Positions 12,201-24,417 are shown, counted from the stretch's first letter. The stretch is DNA of 64,000 nucleotides from Rhynchonema sp. JSB1_4 (GCA_030248065.1 JASAMV010000318.1:1-64000), one strand, 5' to 3'. Numbers and translations: made by a program. The notes: generated by a model not told the origin, from the sequence alone.

Positions 12201-14850
12201 CCATCACCTAACTGCTATGATGGTCGAAATCAGTGCCTGTGGCCACTTGTATTTACAAACTTGATCGGGAATTGTGAATCAGAGCATGAGAGGTTCCCCG
12301 AAACAAACACAAGAGCAAACCAACCACTACCATTGGCCGTGGAAAATTTGGGTGCAATTTTTTTCAGCATAATCTGACCGCTTGTCACATCAGCCGAAGT
12401 CGATGCAACAACGCGCGTGGTCTAAAAAAATAATTTTTACGGAAACCGACAACTTGCAAAAAAAATCTAAAACCCGACCAGCAGGTTTTTGTATATCCTC
12501 CGACGTTCATGTGTGGGCATTGCAGGATGACTAAACACCGGTCGAATTTTGCGGCCATTATTACTGCTGCTGTTGCTGTCAGCGTCTGGTAAAACACGGC
12601 CTGCAAATCAAAAATAAAATAAGACTAAAATTTCTCAAAGACAACTAAAATTCCACACAAAAACCAACGTGGAGCGACAGGAATGACCCTCCTTGACTGC
12701 TGCTGAGCAGAGGCCATCTTGAGTCGTTGTATTGGCACCACGGGTGAGGACAAGATCAGCGGACGACTACTTTGGATGACGGCCGTGCCTGAAACAAACA
12801 GTCCTCTGTTTTTGGTATGAGCCCTGAGGCAAAATTTCGCATTTATTTTGCTGGTCACTTAACAAGGGTGATTTTACTTGTGCCCAAGTCCCCAACTTCC
12901 CAGTATGCATGCGAACATTACACCCGCTCCTGAAAAGGTCAGAAATTGAGAAATAAACCACGAAACAAAACACCAACCGGTTGCTTGAGTGGTATCATCA
13001 GCACTACGCTCCGTCTTGAACCCAACATTGGTTTGCGTCCGTTTTGGTGTTGTGGGCAACGTGCGAGGCACAGGGTTGTACTCAGGGTCATTGTCATTGT
13101 CGTTGCTCCTTCGCGCTATCGGGTTTGGGTACAATCTCGGTGGTTTGCTGTTAGCGAACATTGACGTTCGACGGGGTTTAATGCCGCCGAATGCGGATGC
13201 GCTGGATGCGGCACTCGTACTTGGCTGAAAGTTGGGTTTTTCGGTTTGCAACACTTGTGCTCACTTTTTAATTGTCCTTCGATTGATGGCTGATGTCAAA
13301 CTTTGACCCGAACTTGGTGGGTGATCGGAACGATGAGTTTTCCTAATTATTTTGAGATTTACTGATTTCGCTACGCTCATACAATAATTTCGACTCGCAC
13401 GAAAGTTGTTTTTGGTTCGAAACCACTGGTCAAAAACAGTCACACATGCAAATCTGCTTATTATTCGGTGGACGCAGAACAGTCAGTTGACCGAAGCATA
13501 TCCGATAAAACCAACAAGTTTGACACCACCGTGAATAATTTTCATGAATCTCACTTTTGCATTCACAGCTTGTTGATTCTGCTGCTGGCCGTTGGTTGAC
13601 AGCTGCGGTCGGTCGCGTTGTCGATCGAACTGAAAATTAAATAGAAAATATAAAAAAATCAAGAGAAAACGAATGAAAATTAAAAGAAAGTCGCACCTGA
13701 TCGTGTTTATTATTGACCGGATGTTTGCACTTTGCGCACAGCACATTGCCGAATGACGGTCGCAGTCTGAGCGGTCGATCAGATGAAAATCGATTGATGT
13801 TTTGTCCCAAAAGTGCCGTCTGCCGGTTGGCGGATGCCGAGATCCTGTCGGCTGTTAGCAATGAGTCCTTCTTGTCACTGCTCGCCAGAACCTGTTAAAA
13901 TTTTTAAACAATTTAAAAAAGACTTTCACACAGTTGTGTGGCCGATTTCTGTCTGAAGAAGCTGTAAAGGGGAATCGAAGGCAGCTGGCCGTTCATAATG
14001 AGCAACAGCTGAACAAGATTGACGCACAATCGACGACACAGTTGCAAACACGAAAAGACAAAATTCAGTTGGTTCTGAGCACAGGATAACTCTGGTCGCG
14101 AAAACCATCCAAAACGAGTCTGGGAGGGATCAGCTGAGCACATCCAATTCCCATAAATCTCAACGACCATGCGCTGTGCTGTACGGTTTTGCACATTTGT
14201 TGCATGCAACTTGTCAGTGATTTTACAGTTCGCATCACAACGTTTGCTCCCTGCAACACTTGCGTCAAACCAACCTGTCTTGGGTCCTTTCCCTCCTGTA
14301 TGGCTTGTTTTATTTTCTGTTCACGATTGATGACATTCTGCCAGACACTCAGATCGGTTTTTGACACAAAGCCGGGACAGGACGGGCTGAAAATTAGCGC
14401 TGAGATTCAATAAAACAGTATTTTGGCACTTGAGACAGCAACCCGAACACGATTCAAACCAGAATGCCTTTGAGCAAAGCAGATCTCAATTTTTCACACA
14501 AGTCACGATCGATCTGGACAAGAAATCTCACCAAACAAGTCCACTCACTCATCAGGTGCGCGCATGAGCATCCCATGGTATGTCGCATTGTCGATTGGAT
14601 CCACATAGGTCACCGTGATGAAGCCCTGGGCGCGTAGGGTCGTTTTCACCGAAATCACATCCGCAGCATCCGAACTGCTTTCAGGCGAAGCTGCAGCGGC
14701 CGATGCTTTGTCGGGAGATGGAGTCTCGGTTTTCACTTCAGACTCCACTTTCGACGTGCTCTTCTCAACGGGTGGATATGACAAGATTCCAGATTGTCTC
14801 TTGTCTTCTTCCATCGCTTCTGGTCGGCCGTCCGGCTTTGTCGATGACAT
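9244..14850 (-). CDS. PWWP2A: PWWP2A/B-type PWWP-domain chromatin protein
   Basis: Sixteen exons join without a phase break to 795 residues: 14850-14549, 14386-14275, 13891-13697, 13629-13555, 13224-12978, 12788-12669, 12600-12479, 12421-12379, 11677-11525, 11212-10995, 10900-10831, 10729-10618, 10297-10221, 10146-10062, 9988-9875, 9586-9244. The PWWP domain spans exons 11-14: QDIVWAKM, then EPFWPAQIY in place of the PWWP core, an aromatic-rich strand, and RFNAKR..Y.DAV helices. Upstream, VLCAKCKHPV inside an LRLRP context matches the conserved CxxC patch of vertebrate PWWP2A/B, and the N-terminal YHGMLM strand matches their first conserved region. PWWP2A binds H2A.Z nucleosomes and recruits a histone-deacetylase subcomplex. 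Unusually, a further ~150 residues follow the PWWP domain, ending in an acidic and Gly/Pro tail. Function is inferred from homology. Confidence 0.85.
11719..12041 (-). mobile_element. hAT-like MITE in PWWP2 intron 8
   Basis: The 323-bp element runs from CGGTGGTGTAGCTACC to CCCACCCCTG and is flanked by exact 8-bp duplications TGTGACAA (11711-11718 and 12042-12049). Related copies occur at 54390-54690 (direct) and at 36.2-36.5 and 56.55-56.87 kb (reversed). It contains the palindrome GCGCGTAGCGCGCG near 11874. It lies between exons 8 and 9 and does not overlap them. Confidence 0.88.
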
Positions 14851-15244
14851 TACGGGCCCAGAGACGATGGTGGCTTACTTGGTCAACAAACGAGATGAGA
14901 TGTTGGAAATTCTGCAAAAAAATGCCTTTTTATTACATGTAGCACAAATAATATAGCACGCAGAAACCAACCTGACTTCCGGGAGATCACAAAACACAGC
15001 AGTTAAACCAGGTCGACAAAATGATCAAATCCGAGGAAAACGGTCGAGTTCAGCTTGCGATGGAGTTGAATTTCTGAAAGCAAAAATTAGGATATTTTTT
15101 TCGGTTGTTCTGACCTTCAGCTTGGCGCTCGCTCATAAAACAGCCGCAACCGATTTTATCAGTCCACATAAATTGTTTTCAAGCAATAAAAACAAATAAA
15201 ACAAAAATAAACCCGACTGTCAAATCGACCAACTTCGATTTCCG
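14851..15244. other. Region upstream of the PWWP2 start codon
   Basis: It should hold the promoter and 5' leader of the minus-strand PWWP2 gene. It is AT-rich with no repeat that I recognise and no convincing reading frame. No specific promoter element can be identified from sequence alone. Confidence 0.3.
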
Positions 15245-15722
15245 TTACGAGCCGAGTTGCCTGATTTTCAAGGGAAGAAAATCAATCAGCGGGTCTGCTG
15301 CGCTGTGCGTGAGTGGTGCTCGGCGTTCGGGTCCATTTCTTGGGATTTTTGCTTCTGAAGGCATTTCTTTCAATTTTTTATCATTTCTTGCGCGAAATCG
15401 TTCCTTGTCATTTTTCAACGGGGACAATGCGAGGATGAAACATCGCAGCAAAGTCTTTGGAGGCGACCATCAACAGGAATTCATCATCATCGGTTGTCGC
15501 CATTTGACACCGTAATCCTTCCGGATCCTGGCGATTTTGCGTATGGGTAAATCTCATCCCGTGATCCATTGTCGAGTTCAGATCCACAATTGGTGGGGTG
15601 GCAGTGGGGAATTCGTGTGCTTTTGGGTCTTTGCATGCAACTGCAGCGTGTTGATTCATTTCGACCAGCTTGCACATGGACCGTGCATGTACAGAATGCT
15701 CCATGTATTCGACTGACTCCAA
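15245..15722 (-). pseudogene. Coding-like sequence of unknown family with a frame break
   Basis: Two minus-strand frames look coding but do not join. Positions 15722-15408 encode a 104-residue frame with the acidic patch TTDDDEFLLMVASKD and stop at 15408. Positions 15451-15245 encode a basic frame containing KNDKERFRARNDKKLKEMPS and stop at 15245. They overlap near 15420 and no intron of workable size separates them. Either the second is an alternative terminal exon, or the locus carries a frameshift. No protein family was recognised and no start exon found. Confidence 0.3.
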
Positions 15723-16662
15723 AAAATATGCCCTTACAAACGAACCATGTAAAACGACCTATGTACAGTATGCATGATTCGTCAGAGGTTGTGAATTTAG
15801 CATCCACTCTGAGCCGAGGTCATTGTGATCAGCTTGAACTGTGCAGTGCCACCTTACATGCACGTATGTGTATACATCAAGATACCCGACGTGCTCTCTC
15901 ATGGACTATCGTGTATCAAGTCATCGTCAGTACGAGTGCCTCGGACAACTTTGCCTGCTTTCACCATGCTTTGTTTGTGTGACACGTCTTCTTATCAGAA
16001 ACCGCAAAAAGGATCGGTCCTGTTCTTGTGGCTCCCTGTTTCAACAAGGTGACTGAGAATGACTATTTTTGTCATTCATGCAGCAGGCGGAGTGATGCCT
16101 CAGTTCAATCAATCTACGACCAGGGATAGGGATAATAGTTATCGGATGTAGGCCCCCTAATACTTTAAAAATTCGCTAATTTTGGGAACATCATGGGGGC
16201 AAAACTGGTTTTTCGAAAAAAATGCGCCCTCCCTTGGCCGCCCTCCCTTGAACTCAAAGCTGAGGCCACTGAGCGCAACTGCACACGCAATTATGTGGAC
16301 GACGGTGGTTATCAATTGCCATCATGGAATACATGGCCCGAAAACTTAACATGTGGCTAGACTAAGCATCTGCTGACGTGATGAATGATACTTCAGTTTT
16401 GTAATTGCCTCTTTCGCTGGTCTCTACGTCTCCGTATTTGATTTCTGCCAACTTTTCATTTAGCAACAGCCATAACCCAGCTTCAAATGTGAGCCTGACT
16501 AGATTTTTATCCAAACACTATCAAGCCAAACATACACGTAATGATATAACAATATTTTGCAAAAGTGCGTATGAAAATGACAACGGTTAGCGATTTCATA
16601 CTCGTCATATGCATATGATCAAAAAATAACCTTTCTTCATACGTACATGACGACCTGTGATC
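15723..16662. other. Intergenic, no gene recognised
   Basis: Frames here are short and inconsistent. A local TACATG/CATGTA-rich stretch occurs near 15.67-15.9 kb. I see no repeat copy from elsewhere in the window. Confidence 0.3.
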
Positions 16663-16895
16663 GGGTGATAATTTCGAAACGGTGTAAAGGTGAGTTGGGT
16701 GTAAAGGTCGGTGTAAGCTCAATCGAATGCTGGGTCGGTGTCAGCTCGGTGTAAACATGAAACATTCCCTGCTGTTAACGTGTAATGTTTCATCAACTGT
16801 GCTTTCGACCGAGCTTACATCAACTGTGCTTTCGACCGAGCTTACATCGACCTTTACACCCAACTGAGCTTTACACCGTCTCGAAAATACCACCC
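16663..16895. mobile_element. Foldback MITE, TTTCGAAACGGTGTAAAGG family (copy 1)
   Basis: The left end GGGTGATAATTTCGAAACGG is the complement of the right end CGTCTCGAAAATACCACCC. Inside are repeated AAGGTCGGTGTAA and CGACCGAGCTTACAT motifs in both orientations, so almost the whole element can fold on itself. A second copy is at 42680-42892. The right end stops about 90 bp downstream of the TSPO-like stop codon. Confidence 0.85.
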
Positions 16896-16988
16896 ATCGT
16901 TGCATATAAATTCAGATGAAGTTGATTCGCTCGCAATTACGCCACAAACTGTGCGGTTTGAAACACCAGCCATCCGGCGCCGGCCATT

Positions 16989-18083
16989 TCACCGTCCCAA
17001 ATGCTGATGATTCCACGAATGTCCATCATAACTGTATGCATCGATCGCGTTCACTGATCGGAACGAGCATTGATTGTACGCGATTAACAGCGACAGAACC
17101 ACTTCGTAGCAGATCCACATCAAATAGGGAAACGACAGAAGACCGGCCGTCTTGCTCGCGCCTGAATTAGGCTCAATGATTTCGTATTTGGTATCAAATC
17201 CCAGAACACTTTATGGACATGATAACAAAAATCAACGGTAACGTGCCAAGCACGGAACTCTGAAGAACTCGCAGTTTTCCGCAGGCATCAGCTGTACACC
17301 GCGTGTTTATGGCTGCCAGTTGCGATCTGCTTGGGCGGACGGACGCGGTAGACCGCACGGCTAAGAATTGCATCTGCTTACCCGAGAACGTAATGAACTG
17401 CGCGACAGCAAATGACCAGACAGCGGTGCCAACGACCATGCAGGTGACCGCGTCAGACATGTCACCCTTGGAGCACAATAAGTAGAGCCAGAAGTTGACG
17501 CAGCACAATTGCAGTATGTGCACGCTCATGGTCACGATCACGTAACGCGTGTCAATTGGAGACGCTTGACCTGTGAGTTGGTGACTGGGTTGGGCTACTG
17601 TAGAATGGTGGGACGGACTTCGGCTGACACGGGCTTGTTGCTTGGAACTGGAAATTTGACGCTGTGTTAGTCAATTTTATCCAACGCTCGACATGGGAGG
17701 CAAGTCCATTGGAGTACCAAGCTATTGATACATGCGAACGCATGTAACGATAATCATTCTATTGAAAATTAGTTTACCTGTCTCATTAGCCGTTGTTTGC
17801 GCCCAAACGCAGTACGAAGCGACGCCAAGCAGAACCAAAGTGAGACACCTGAAGCGCAGTGGGAATTGAACCCGATACATATGATTCCATCCGTAGTCCG
17901 TGGCACACACCACTCGGTCACTTACCAAAACGCAAGCGCATACTCGGATAGGATGCTCAATGGTATCCTGTCCAGCTGTCCGGCAAAGTACGCATGAAGT
18001 GAGCCGTGGGTGAAAATGTAACACGATACGACCAGCGGGCTGAATGTGCATAGCAGAAATGCCAGGTAATGTTTCAGGGTCAT
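16989..18083 (-). CDS. Divergent TSPO/MBR-like five-helix membrane protein
   Basis: Exons 18083-17926, 17848-17778, 17570-17382 and 17161-16989 join in phase to 196 residues, close to the 160-200 usual for TSPO. Five hydrophobic segments are present: one near the N-terminus, ALAFWCLTLVLLGVASYCVW in exons 1-2, two in exon 3, and LLSFPYLMWICYEVVLSLL in exon 4. The pattern W..L...G..SY.VW and the late L..PYL.W..Y are TSPO hallmarks, as is the spacing between helices 4 and 5. Several family tryptophans are absent, so cholesterol or porphyrin binding cannot be assumed. TSPO proteins normally sit in the outer mitochondrial membrane. The frame stays open upstream to 18260, so an earlier exon and start are possible. 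Confidence 0.6.
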
Positions 18084-18259
18084 TCTGGACAGTTTAGCCT
18101 GATTGTCCAAGGAAGTGTCTTCGCTGCTGCCGTTCTCTACCGCCTCGCGATGCACGTGCTCCTGAAAATCAGGTTGTTGCGCTGGTCGAATTCCAATTTT
18201 GAATTTTTTGGTTGATGTCTTTGTTTGCTGTGGGTCATTTTGGGGATCAAAACGTTGCA

Positions 18260-20213
18260 AGGTCCCTCATATTGTCACGAAATTCCACTGGGTCCCAAAA
18301 CCACGTGCAAGCAAACTATATACTTTACAGGCTTTTCTGAGATCATGCCAAAAACACAAACTGCTCTCAGCTAATGGAAACAGCTGGCCCATTAGTCTGT
18401 GGACTCGGTCACCTTGGTAACGTTATCATGTCCATCAGTTGTGTCTTCACGTTTTCTGACAGGTGATCTGACCACGCAGGGAACACAAAAGCACGTCTGC
18501 CCCCGTTGTAACGATAAGGGCATAGGTTACGGTATACCTGATCATGAAGCAATCGCTGTTCGCAATCCCAGCAATACAACAGACCCATAGGTCACAGTCT
18601 GAAACCGGATTAGCGTCCGGTTGTTATTTTTCGTTCTTTGGATTATTGCCGGCTTCAGACTTGGAATCAAGCCAAATTTTTCAGCGAAGCGGGCAATTTT
18701 GCTCACAGGAAGCTGTTGCGCGCACTGTTGTATTGTTGGCGCACTGAAAATTGTCAGAACGTTTTGTTCGAGTATAATGGCGGAAACGGCATTTTTTGCA
18801 AACGTCCCACCACAATAGATACAGACATGAAAACTGAATCCTAGCAGAGCAGCAACGAAAAAAACCGAACGTGTGTTTTTAGAACACACCACTCTCCACT
18901 GGTCAATGAGTCTGGAACTCAAGTTTTATATTAAAAAACGGCGTAAAAAACTGGGTCGTTTTTCACTTTCTTAAATCCTGAATTTCCTTAATTTTTTTCT
19001 GGTTTTTCTCAACCAATTTTACTTCGCCGAGATAGCTCGATATTCGGAGTTTGCTTTCGTGGTCGACCCAGAATATTTGGCCAGATGATGTGGCAAAAAT
19101 ACTATAAAAAGGTACTAGATTACGGTATACCTGATCATAAGTCGGAATGTTTGCAACTCGCTAGAAAGGGGTTGAAAAACACGTTTATTTTGTCTTATAG
19201 CATCATCTTACTGTGGTTAGCCATCATTTCTTCCTAAAACGCACCTTTTCAAACTTTTTCGGAACATGTTTCGGGCATCTGGGCGTTTTTGAAAAAAACG
19301 TTTCATTTAAAAAGGCTTTAAAAAAACAATTTTTGAAAACAAAAGTCTTTGCCCCAAGCCTGCGTCAGACACCGGTGTGCTCAGCTTAAGCGTATTGGTA
19401 CCAGCCGCCAAGGATTTTCTATTTGCTTTATATTTGTTTTCTGTTTTTCTATCGCTATAATTCCCAACCAGGAATTCGTGAACCATTTTATAATTCGAAA
19501 AGCATGAAAAGAGCCCCATGAGCGCACAGCAATCAAAGAGAGAGTTATAAACTGAAAAAAACAGGAATAAAACACAGCTGGCTGGTTGCACGCACTAAAG
19601 AGCAATTTTCTCCTTTGGATCCAAGACCGCCGCACTTCCTGTAGAACCCAGCGCAGTGGCTTGCAATGAACAGAGACTTAGACCAAAAGTGACAGCTAAT
19701 CACAGCGCGTTGGTCGGGAACTAAGCTCGCACCATAGGAGTTCTCAAAATGGTCTCGTCCAGCATAGGAGTTTAGCCGAAGTCGTCAGCTTGTACCCCCT
19801 AAAAATGACTGGGGAAACAAAAACGTAAGATTTACACCGCCTGTTTGCTAAACGCCCCGTCCCGCCCGCAAGCCGGAGGCCGGTCGAAGCCAATTTTTCG
19901 ACCATAAAAAGACTATGAACGCTTCCAGCCAGGCCGGTGCAATAACAAAACTTTTGGCGTTCTGTAATAGCTGGCTTTGCACGTTAGTTATGACGTAGAG
20001 CTAGCCATGACTCAAGCTCTTGGTCTCATTTGAGATTTCTTGCTTTGGCGGATGGATGACAATAGAGTACACACGGCGAGCTCTATGGCTCTGAAGCTAT
20101 ACCGATACTAAAACCCCAAAAACCAGCACAACATAATAAACCCATGATAACGTAGTATGACACAGTGACTGACTATACGCTTACGTGCTGGTTTTTAGGT
20201 TAGCACCATGACA
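18260..20213. other. Gene-poor interval with one unassigned minus-strand ORF (18906-18542)
   Basis: The only notable frame is on the minus strand at about 18922-18542, roughly 120 residues with a hydrophobic stretch (FFVAALLGFSFHVCIY) and a segment QQLPVSKIARFAEKFGL; no family was recognised. The short phrase TTACGGTATACCTGATCAT occurs twice, at about 18.53 and 19.12 kb, pointing to a dispersed repeat. Nothing else is supported. Confidence 0.3.
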
Positions 20214-20819
20214 TCAGCTGACAGACAATGATACCAGATTATTCAAAAGTAATCGACATAATTCAGCGAATGCGCCCGAAACGCAGGTGCTGTGTGCTGA
20301 TGTTGTGGTGACCGCAGCCAAAAACGCTGTAAGCGTTAGGACCATTTTGGCCGCAATTTTCGTGCGCTCTTTTGCGGCTGATGCGCTTTTGATCCTGAAC
20401 CCGTTGAGACTATACACTTAAAGCCCACGTTGTGGATAGGACACGCCGGTAAATCTGCGTTTCGGCCATGAAGCGACAACTTACGTCAACGATAACAGAA
20501 TTAGCCACATACGGTCCAGCTGCATAGTAGCTAGTCCACCCGCGGCTAATTTATAATAAATGTAAGCTAACCTGTACACAAACACTGCACCATATTTTGA
20601 CTTGGCAAATAAGCCAGACAGGAAAAAACAGGTGACATAATAGGAACTGGCCAGGTTCAACGAAGTTATGCCTGTATATTTGTGTTCTGACAATGAAAAA
20701 AAACTGGCATTGAAAACTTTTTCTGACAAAAATTGACATTTGGCACACGAGCAAAAAAAATACGGCCGTGTTTCATCAGGTTGATTTACGGTGACAGTCA
20801 ACCTATAGCTTTTCACCAT
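20214..20819 (-). CDS. Possible small gene, unknown product
   Basis: An ATG at 20819 opens a 112-residue frame with two CxxC-like cysteines (CSCAKC) and a hydrophobic stretch near SSYYVTCFFLSGLF. Splice-like signals would join it to coding-like segments at 20545-20485 and at about 20399-20270, but the first implied intron is only 26 bp, shorter than any other here. The model is therefore doubtful and no homology is recognised. Confidence 0.2.
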
Positions 20820-20904
20820 GAATATGGCTTATTCTCTTGGATTGATTACAATCGTGAATGACGGTTAGCAGGACACAAGCTACAGGGAACCAACCGTCGA
20901 GTTA

Positions 20905-21760
20905 TGTATATTGATCGAGCAGTTTTCTATTTACCGCAAAAGTTTTCTGAAAACAGTTTTTGCGACAGTGGATAATAATGCGACCTATGTATTCCACCGT
21001 AATATGGGAGATTTAGATCAAGCTAAAATTTGGTGCCACCCAGTTTCTGAAGGGAACAGCGTTGATCCCCATTCCAAACACCAATTTATGAAACCTTATT
21101 CAACATGTGTCAACTCGCAACCTAACCGAAACTGAGGATGACTCTAACTGCGGTAAATCCGCAAGTGGTTTTTTCAAACAGCTGCCATTTTGGAATTCAA
21201 ATTACGTCACATACCTAACAAAATCTATCGTGTGGTTCGCGCCTGCTGCATACGGAAACGGCTTTAATTTATACAGCTATAGCTCAAGTGAACGGCACTA
21301 AAAACTTGTCACGCCGGGGGAACCTATCTACGTATATATACCAGACACATTTTGCAAACCAAACATCCTAGAGTTGTTCAACAGCAGGGAAATTTTGAAT
21401 TCCTTTCTCGGGTAGATTTGGCCATGCACCACAGTGAACGAGTATATCTCACGCAGGACCCACAAAACTTCGCGTACACCAATTTCAAAAAATACACTGC
21501 CTATGGCATCCTTGTGGTTCCCATCCATTTTCGCCTGTTCCTGCTTGTCACATAAAGTGAGGGCATTCTGGCGTTTTTTGTGGAATCCGGTTTGCACCGA
21601 AAAGGTCTGTATCAGTGCTATGTTTCCTCGAGAATTAGAACCGCTTCTTTCAGCGCTGCACTGTAGTTGCACGAGGATGCAAAACACATTAGCTGATTAC
21701 ATTTTCCGCACCAGTGCCATGCGCTTGTATAATACTCAGCGCCCGTATGACAAATAGGCC
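20905..21760 (+). other. Cluster of coding-like frames, unassigned
   Basis: Three plus-strand frames follow one another: 20911-21135 (with GDLDQAKIWCHPVSEGN), 21107-21301 (with SIVWFAPAAYGNGFNLYS) and 21300-21760 (with DPQNFAYTNFKKYTAYGI). Amino-acid composition looks protein-like, but the frames shift without clean introns and a minus-strand frame at 21687-21328 is equally open. This may be a decayed gene; no family was recognised. Confidence 0.2.
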
Positions 21761-21931
21761 TTCTGAACCCGCACGAGCTCTGTATGTAATATGTATGCAC
21801 CAGAGGGTTTAAAATTATTTCAGAGCTGAAGAAGCTCCTAAGTAATGTAATGGCGAACGTACGAGAACCAACACAGAGCCGATTGCCTAACGGTGCACAA
21901 ACTTGACAAAAAGAAACCTAGGTATTATACG

Positions 21932-22578
21932 TACAAGAAGAAAAATGCCTGCTGTCGCGCGGCAAGAATTAGGATATGGTTCTCGGTATCATGCTGGTCG
22001 CATATAAAACACCTATACAAGATTGTTTACTCCCCAAAGTAAAAAGATATCAGTGGTTACGCACAGGAGCAAAAGGCGACTAAAAACATCACCGAAACAG
22101 AAGAAAAGCTGATTTGCCAAAAAAATGAACAGGATTTAGAAAGAGGCATTGCATTCCATTTGAAAAGTGAATTAAAAAGCGATACGCCATCAAGGAACCA
22201 TATTGCGGCCAATAGCGCAATGAGGCGACGACGGCAAGCTGTCACAGGTTCGATTCGTACTAGTAACGGCATAAAGAGTGGGTAAAACGATTATGCGTTG
22301 GCCGCAATATGGTTCCTTGATGGCGTATCGCTTTTTAATTCACTTTTCGAAAGGAATGCAACGCCTCTTTCTAAATCCTGTTCATTTTTTTGGCAAATCA
22401 GCTTTTCTCCTGTTTCGGTGATGTTTTTAGTCGCCTTTTGCTCCTGTGCGTAACCACTGATATCTTTTTACTTTGGGGAGTAAACAATCTTGTATAGGTG
22501 TTTTATATGCGACCACAATGATACCGAGAACCATATCCTAATTCTTGCCGCGCGACAGCAGGCATTTTTCTTCTTGTA
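21932..22578. repeat. Large palindrome, arms of ~280-290 bp
   Basis: The left arm 21932-22212 matches the right arm 22288-22578 in reverse, from ACAAGAAGAAAAATGCC at the outer edge to TTGGCCGCAATATGG at the inner edge, with few mismatches. The 75-bp centre contains TAGCGCAATGAGG and GGTTCGATTC, which resemble the A and B boxes of a tRNA promoter. It may be two head-to-head copies of a SINE-like element; this is inference. Confidence 0.85.
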
Positions 22579-22847
22579 TTTTTCTTTTATATCGAGTAAG
22601 GGCATTTTCTGATCCGGTGGACGGAAAATACATATGATCACACTGATAATTCGTTCACTATACAGAGGAATTCACTACGTAGAGGTTCACCTTGTGGTGG
22701 TTTTACTGTATTCATGTTACTGTTTCACACCTCAATCAAGTCAGAGCTAAAAAAGCGATGTCACCATCTGTTCCCCGACCCCAGAAACATAAACAGCTGA
22801 CACATTATTGGAGATCAGATCACTATTACACTGTTTATTCGCATTGA

Positions 22848-23700
22848 TCAATACTGAGTTCCGGTTCTAGTTCCGGCTTTGGCTCCCAAAAGTTCTAGAT
22901 TTAAAAACCAATGCCACCGTTGGGTTTATCGACCCCGAAAACCCATATACCGCACGCACTGTCGTTATAATCAGGCCAGTATTGTGCGACTTATTTGGAT
23001 GGATCAATACTGAGTTCCGGTTCCAGTTTCGGTTCTGGCTCTGGAGAGCTCCGGATTCAAAAGCTAATGTCGCCATTGTATTTCTCGGCCCCGACCCCTA
23101 AAACCTATATACCGCACGCACTGTCTTTATGATCAGACCAGCATTGTGTGACTTATTTGCTTGATAAATACTGAGTTCCGGTTCCGGTTCTGGCTTCGAA
23201 GGGCTCCGGATTCAAAAGCCAATTCACCATTAGATTTCTCGACCCCGAAAACCTATATACCACACGCACTGTCTTTATGATTAGACCAGTATTGTGCGAC
23301 TTATTTGCATGGCTAAATATTGAATTCCGGTTCCAGTTCCAGTTCTGGTTCCGAAGAGCTCCGGATTGAAAAGCCAATGTTACCATTAGACTTCTCGACC
23401 CCGAAAACCTATATACCGCACGCACTGTCTTTGTGATCAGACCAGTATTGTGCGACTTATTTGCTTGATAAATACTGAGTTCCGGTTCCAGTTCCGGTTC
23501 TGGCTCCGAAGAGCTCCGGATTCAAAAACCAATGTCACCATTAGATTTCTCGACGCCGAAAAGCTATATACCGCACGCACTGTCTTCATGATCAGACCAG
23601 TATTGTGCGACCAGTATTGCATGGCTAAATACTGAGTTCCGGTTCCGGTTCCGGTTCTGGCTCCGAAAAGTACTGGATCCAAAAACCAATGTCACCACCG
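22848..23700. repeat. ~155-bp tandem repeat, about five and a half units
   Basis: The phrase AATACTGAGTTCCGG recurs at 22850, 23006, 23167, 23316 (variant), 23471 and 23628, spacing 149-161 bp. Each unit carries a GGTTCCGGTTC-type stretch, TTTCTCGACCCCGAAAA, CCTATATACCGCACGCACTG and ATTGTGCGACTTATTTGC. Units differ by substitutions and small indels. Frames within it are repeat translations, not genes. Confidence 0.9.
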
Positions 23701-24044
23701 AGTTTCTCGACCTTCAAAACCCCCGGTACCGCGGCAGATTTCTCGTCCGATGCATCCCTGAGTTTTGGACGAACATTTTGCCGGAAAAAAAGAAAGAAAG
23801 AAAGAAAAAGAAGAACGTTTTTGCACTTTTTGAGAGGCGTTGGGTGCCGTAACTCCACGACGCCGGTACCGATCAACGTCAAATTTTGAACGCAGATGTA
23901 GGGCGGCCTAAGACACCGTGCTTAAATATTGAAACCATCGGTGCTTTGTTGTGGAATTACTGGCCAGTGAAAATTTTTGCTGCCGGCACTAACTCCGGAC
24001 AACCATATGGGACATGCGCTACCGCGCATGCCCCGATTGATATT

Positions 24045-24312
24045 GAGTCGCACAATGACTATATAAGAATTGGTCAAATTTTTTTCCTGAATCGTGAAGA
24101 GGGAAAGTGACGGGGCAGTGACGTTGCGTTGCATGATCGCACACAAAGTATGTGGTAAAGAGAATGTTTCAGACCTGCGGCAACGTGGTTGATCTGCTAG
24201 ATTATTTTTAGCTGTAAATGTTTTGTCAAAAATACAAGTAGCATAGTGGTTAAGGTTGAACCTGAAGATCAGGGTAGATGAATTCTGATTTAGTCATTGT
24301 GCGACCAATACC
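24045..24312. mobile_element. MITE with ends GTCGCACAATGACT / AGTCATTGTGCGAC
   Basis: The unit begins near TCGCACAATGACTATATAAG and ends TTTAGTCATTGTGCGACCAATA, the reverse complement of the start. The interior matches both halves of the inverted pair at 1767-2215. No coding potential. Confidence 0.75.
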
Positions 24313-24417
24313 AAGCGTCGCCAAGTCTAACATTTTATCAGTGGGCCGAAATCTGCATAGCCGTGATCCACCACCAAGTAGTTATGGGCAAACTGTGAAT
24401 AGGCAAGGCCGTCACTT

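Noticed and set aside
12874..12950. Exon-like segment between PWWP2 exons 5 and 6
   Set aside because: It has splice-like ends and a hydrophobic translation, but including it puts exon 6 out of frame; skipping it restores phase.
17552..17743. Extra exon between TSPO-like exons 2 and 3 (FQATSPCQ frame)
   Set aside because: Joining it in the required phase introduces a stop; the acceptor at 17571 joins exon 2 directly to exon 3 in phase.
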